Below, piece after piece: positions 30,909 through 33,805 of a stretch of DNA of 33,805 nucleotides (position 1 is the first letter of the stretch; each line of letters begins with the position of its first letter). The DNA lies in contig JACRCP010000185.1 of the NCBI GenBank assembly GCA_016218965.1, positions 1 through 33,805 on the forward strand, in the 5' to 3' direction. The position numbers were made by a program, and so were the translations under genes. A model generated the notes under the pieces. It saw only the letters and a list, made by a program, of their open reading frames with translations, had not been told where the DNA came from and ran no database searches. The DNA is from Deltaproteobacteria bacterium (lineage in GTDB: Bacteria > Myxococcota > SpSt-1050 > JACRCP01).

Positions 30909-32453
30909 ATGAATCCAGTGCGGATTCCTTGTGGACGGATCGTGCGTTGCCTCGTGGCGTTTCTGTGCATCCTGGCGCCGGCAGGCGCGCTCGCCGGCTC
31001 TTTTGCGTTAATGGGCTACGACGCCGAGTCCGGGGCCGTCGCCAACAGCAACGTGAGCTTCGGCACGTCCATGGGCGTTCTTCACACCAACCCGGCCCTG
31101 CTCGCGGGCGCCAAAAGCCAGGTGGGGCTGAACCTCATGTTCAACCTCCCCGTCCTCGATGTTACGCTCATGAAAAAGGACCGGTACACCGCCGTCCCGA
31201 TCTCCATCTATGATTCGACCATAGGGAACGTCCCCGGCCTCCAGGACCGCGCGCTCCCGACCGCAGAGCTCCCGAACAGGCGGCAGAACACCGAGGTGCG
31301 CGACTTCAACGCGTATCTCGGCCTGGGGATCGCCCACAACTTCGGGATCAAGAACTTCCAGCTCGGCCTGCTTGCCCTGCTCCCCATCTCGTCGTGGAAC
31401 TCGGCAGAGATCTCGACGCACTACAACGACGAGCGAGAGGCCAACTTTTCGAACCGCGTCTACTTCACCCGCGCCGGGCAGTGGAGCCGGATCGCGGCCG
31501 CCGTCGCCGGGGCGGCCTACGAGCCGGCGCCGTGGTTCAGCTTCGGCGTGGCGGGGGAGGTGACGCTTTCGACCAGGCTGCGGCTCACACTCTACATCCC
31601 CGATGCGACGGTCCAGGACTACTCGCTCTCGAGCGCGCAGACCGAGGTCGCCGCGGGGGTGCGGCCGATAGCCGGCGTCCGGTTCCGCCCGCTCGACTGG
31701 CTTGCGTTCGGCGTCGTGTGGCGCAACGAATCGTACGTTTCGGTGGACGGCGGCGGCCAGCTCCTCCTGTGGAACTACCACGAGCCGAGTCCCGACAAGA
31801 CGATCCCCAAGCGGACGGCGCAGACGTTTCCCCTTGCGCTCGAGTACGAGCCGCTCGAGGTGACCGTCGGCGCCGGCGCCACTTTCAAGGGCTTCACCAC
31901 CCAGGCCGCGGTGACGTGGCAGCAATGGTCGCAGTACCTCGATCACCACGCGCAGCACCCGCAGGCCTACGCCGAATTCCCGCCGTCCCCCTTTGCGGAT
32001 GCAACGAACGGCGGGCTGATCAAAGCGGACGATTACCGGTTTGACAACACCTTCAACCTCCAGTGGAGTGCGCAGTACAAATACCTTCGCTGGGCCGAGG
32101 CGAGCCTCGGGGTGGGCTGGCACCCCACGCCGGTGCCGGCGCAGCTCGGCCGGACGAACTATGTGGACAACGACCTCTTGGGGGTGACGCTCGGGCATCG
32201 GTTCGAGTTCGAGATACAAAAGCGGAGCTTCACCGCTGCGTTGAACTTCCAGGTCTGGACGATGTTCGACCGCACGACCTACAAGGACAGCACCCAGGTG
32301 TACGACGAGTTCCCCGATGGCGCGCGGACACTCCTTGCAAACAACCCGATGTCCGAGGCCGCAGGCCTCCAGACGAACAACCCGGGGTATCCCGGGTTCG
32401 AGGCCGGCGGGATGATGTACGCCGGGGGCGCAAGCTTCATACACAACTTCTGA
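30909..32453 (+). CDS. FadL-like outer-membrane beta-barrel transporter
   Basis: The 514-residue protein has a signal peptide ending near A-G-A-L-A-G. The N-terminus of the mature part (G-S-F-A-L-M-G-Y-D, then A-V-A-N-S-N, M-G-V-L-H-T-N-P-A-L-L-A) fits the FadL/TodX family, where N-P-A follows the hatch. Repeated amphipathic strands follow, and the last residue is Phe (F-I-H-N-F), the usual barrel assembly signal. Family members take up hydrophobic compounds such as fatty acids or aromatics. GGAG lies seven bases before ATG 30909; longer readings start inside the repeat. A TATCAT at 30842-30847 may be its -10 box. Confidence 0.8.
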   Translation: MNPVRIPCGRIVRCLVAFLCILAPAGALAGSFALMGYDAESGAVANSNVSFGTSMGVLHTNPALLAGAKSQVGLNLMFNLPVLDVTLMKKDRYTAVPISIYDSTIGNVPGLQDRALPTAELPNRRQNTEVRDFNAYLGLGIAHNFGIKNFQLGLLALLPISSWNSAEISTHYNDEREANFSNRVYFTRAGQWSRIAAAVAGAAYEPAPWFSFGVAGEVTLSTRLRLTLYIPDATVQDYSLSSAQTEVAAGVRPIAGVRFRPLDWLAFGVVWRNESYVSVDGGGQLLLWNYHEPSPDKTIPKRTAQTFPLALEYEPLEVTVGAGATFKGFTTQAAVTWQQWSQYLDHHAQHPQAYAEFPPSPFADATNGGLIKADDYRFDNTFNLQWSAQYKYLRWAEASLGVGWHPTPVPAQLGRTNYVDNDLLGVTLGHRFEFEIQKRSFTAALNFQVWTMFDRTTYKDSTQVYDEFPDGARTLLANNPMSEAAGLQTNNPGYPGFEAGGMMYAGGASFIHNF

Positions 32454-32499
32454 TGAGGCACGAATCCGCCATTGGACCATGATCGACGGAAGGACGACG

Positions 32500-33805
32500 A
32501 TGATGATGCAAAGAAGGGTTCTGTGGCTGGCGTTGGGAATCTTGTGGGCAGTCTCGGGTTGCAGCAGGCTTGACGGGATGGCGGCCGGCGACGGGGGAAT
32601 CGCGGCGGGACAGCCGTGCGTCGCGGACCTCGACTGCGGGTCCGGCCGCTACTGCGGCGAGGACAAGGTGTGCGCGCTCGACTGCGTGACGCGGAAGGAC
32701 TGCGCGTTCCTGCTCGAAGACCCGTCGCAGTCGAACACCATGGACTGCTCGCCGTGCGGCCGGTGCATCGAGGAGGGGGCAATCGACGATTCGTGCGTGG
32801 TCGTGACGGAGGTGGAGTGCACCGGGAACGAGGAATGCCGGCAGGCCTTTGGCGAAAAGTACGTCTGCGGCCCGGGGGGGAGCTGCGTGCGCACGTGCAA
32901 ACAGGACCTCCACTGCAAGGAGGTGGGGCGCGGGTGGTATTGCAGCGACGACCAGCTGTGCTTCCGCAGGTGCACGCACGACCTCGACTGCATCCTCCAC
33001 GGCTGGCACTGGTTCTGTGACCTCCCGCCCGGGACCGACGGCGACGCCAACGCCTATGCCGAGGACCCCGTGGTGAGCGAGTGCGCAAAGCGCGAGGACG
33101 GCGTCAACTGGGGCGGGAAGGCCGATCCCTCGAAGCCCGCACATGCCTGGCAGGGAGTGTGGGGGATGATGCTCAACACCGCGGTCCGCACGATAGGCCT
33201 CCCGCTCATCAACCAGCAGGACACGGTGTCAAACCAGTACATCCTCATGAAGCTCGCGCAGGATGGCGAAGACCTGGTCTTCAATCTTAAGTGGTGCTCG
33301 ATCGATCTCAAGAACTTCAAGGAGGACGACAGCCCGTTCGACGATGTGGCCTGGATAATCACGCCGGACCTGTACGTCGATCACATCTTCATCCAGGACC
33401 TTCGCTCGGTGGTCGCCGTTCCGGCGCTCCAAGCCGGGGCCACGCTCCGTACGGACAAACTCGTGGAGGTGCGCGGCGCGAAGCTTATGAACCCCGAGAC
33501 GGACGAGCTTCCCAACTGGGACACGCCGAACCTCGAAGGGCAGTGGGACCAGGACAACGACGGCCACCCCGGGATGACCAACTTCATGTCGGGGGTGATA
33601 ACTGCCGAGATCTACAACGCCCAGCGGTGGACGCTCATCATGAACGTCAACGCGGTCGACGACGAACATATCCAGGGCCTGGTCGAGCATACCAGCAAGC
33701 AGAACGTCCTGGGCGCCAGCGACCCCTCTTACGTCTACGACACGACGTCGATCCCGCACAAGCAGGCCGACAGGAGCTTCTTCAAGGCCGTGCGGATGGC
33801 TGACA
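32500..33805 (+). CDS. Cys-rich lipoprotein, runs off the window end
   Basis: The reading frame is open from 32500 to the window edge (435 codons, no stop). A signal peptide ends with lipobox V-S-G-C. The next 170 residues contain about two dozen cysteines in units such as D-L-D-C-G-S-G-R-Y-C, R-C-T-H-D-L-D-C and T-G-N-E-E-C, a pattern common in myxobacterial surface proteins and probably disulphide-bonded. The remaining part is cysteine-poor and beta-like with D-Q-D-N-D-G-H, a possible calcium loop. GGAAGG lies six bases before ATG 32500; ATGs at 32503 and 32506 are alternatives. It follows the FadL-like gene by 46 bases, so both are likely co-transcribed. Confidence 0.85.
   Translation, partial: MMMQRRVLWLALGILWAVSGCSRLDGMAAGDGGIAAGQPCVADLDCGSGRYCGEDKVCALDCVTRKDCAFLLEDPSQSNTMDCSPCGRCIEEGAIDDSCVVVTEVECTGNEECRQAFGEKYVCGPGGSCVRTCKQDLHCKEVGRGWYCSDDQLCFRRCTHDLDCILHGWHWFCDLPPGTDGDANAYAEDPVVSECAKREDGVNWGGKADPSKPAHAWQGVWGMMLNTAVRTIGLPLINQQDTVSNQYILMKLAQDGEDLVFNLKWCSIDLKNFKEDDSPFDDVAWIITPDLYVDHIFIQDLRSVVAVPALQAGATLRTDKLVEVRGAKLMNPETDELPNWDTPNLEGQWDQDNDGHPGMTNFMSGVITAEIYNAQRWTLIMNVNAVDDEHIQGLVEHTSKQNVLGASDPSYVYDTTSIPHKQADRSFFKAVRMAD

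Noticed and set aside
1..33805. tRNA, rRNA, riboswitch or replication-origin features
   Set aside because: None recognised by eye on either strand; weak cloverleaf-like GC-rich foldings were not convincing.

Overview
The window is a 33.8 kb piece of a GC-rich, gene-dense Gram-negative chromosome. An Mla lipid-transport operon, a FadL-type barrel, several lipoproteins, and a SPOR protein show an outer membrane. A zinc-ribbon serine/threonine kinase, a WHy/LEA lipoprotein, Cys-rich lipoproteins with repeated D-x-D-C-x-x-G-x-x-C units, and multiheme cytochromes suggest a myxobacteria-like or other former deltaproteobacterial lineage, probably an environmental genome. That placement is inference. 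No rRNA, tRNA, CRISPR array or phage module was seen.

Layout. 1-1812 is a mobile-element graveyard: the N-terminus of an IS1595-type transposase, a perfect 32-bp palindrome, the C-terminal stub of one tyrosine recombinase, one intact tyrosine recombinase (the last gene of what looks like a recombinase-in-trio element), a cluster of terminal repeats, and the 3' end of a REP-associated-type transposase. 1813-11677 is a minus-strand run of twelve genes, many overlapping or nearly touching: WHy lipoprotein, Crp/Fnr regulator, mlaE, mlaF, mlaD, an aldolase-like barrel, rsmD, coaD, a kinase, an exported barrel-like protein and a lipase. 12101-15837 is plus strand: M23 peptidase, argS, SPOR protein. 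16455-19821 is a three-gene redox unit: GMC flavoprotein, Tat-type small subunit, multiheme lipoprotein. 20221-28636 is a plus-strand run: neutral-ceramidase-like protein, radical SAM/SPASM-like enzyme, a GT-C-type membrane protein and two tandem YfhO-like paralogs, the last three joined by ATGA/GTGA overlaps. A GDSL hydrolase faces them. 29765-33805 holds a lipoprotein, a FadL-like barrel and a Cys-rich lipoprotein that runs off the end.

The most notable unexplained structure is a non-coding repeat of 137 bp present three times (11795-11931, 16207-16313 left-truncated, 30663-30799). It has imperfect terminal inverted repeats of about 30 bp. The two complete copies are flanked by 9-bp direct repeats (9/9 and 8/9), the mark of transposition. 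It looks like an undescribed MITE. Other points of interest are the glycine in place of the motif-IV aspartate of RsmD, a dyad element inside the multiheme gene, and the symmetrical 12-8-12 site beside the recombinase.
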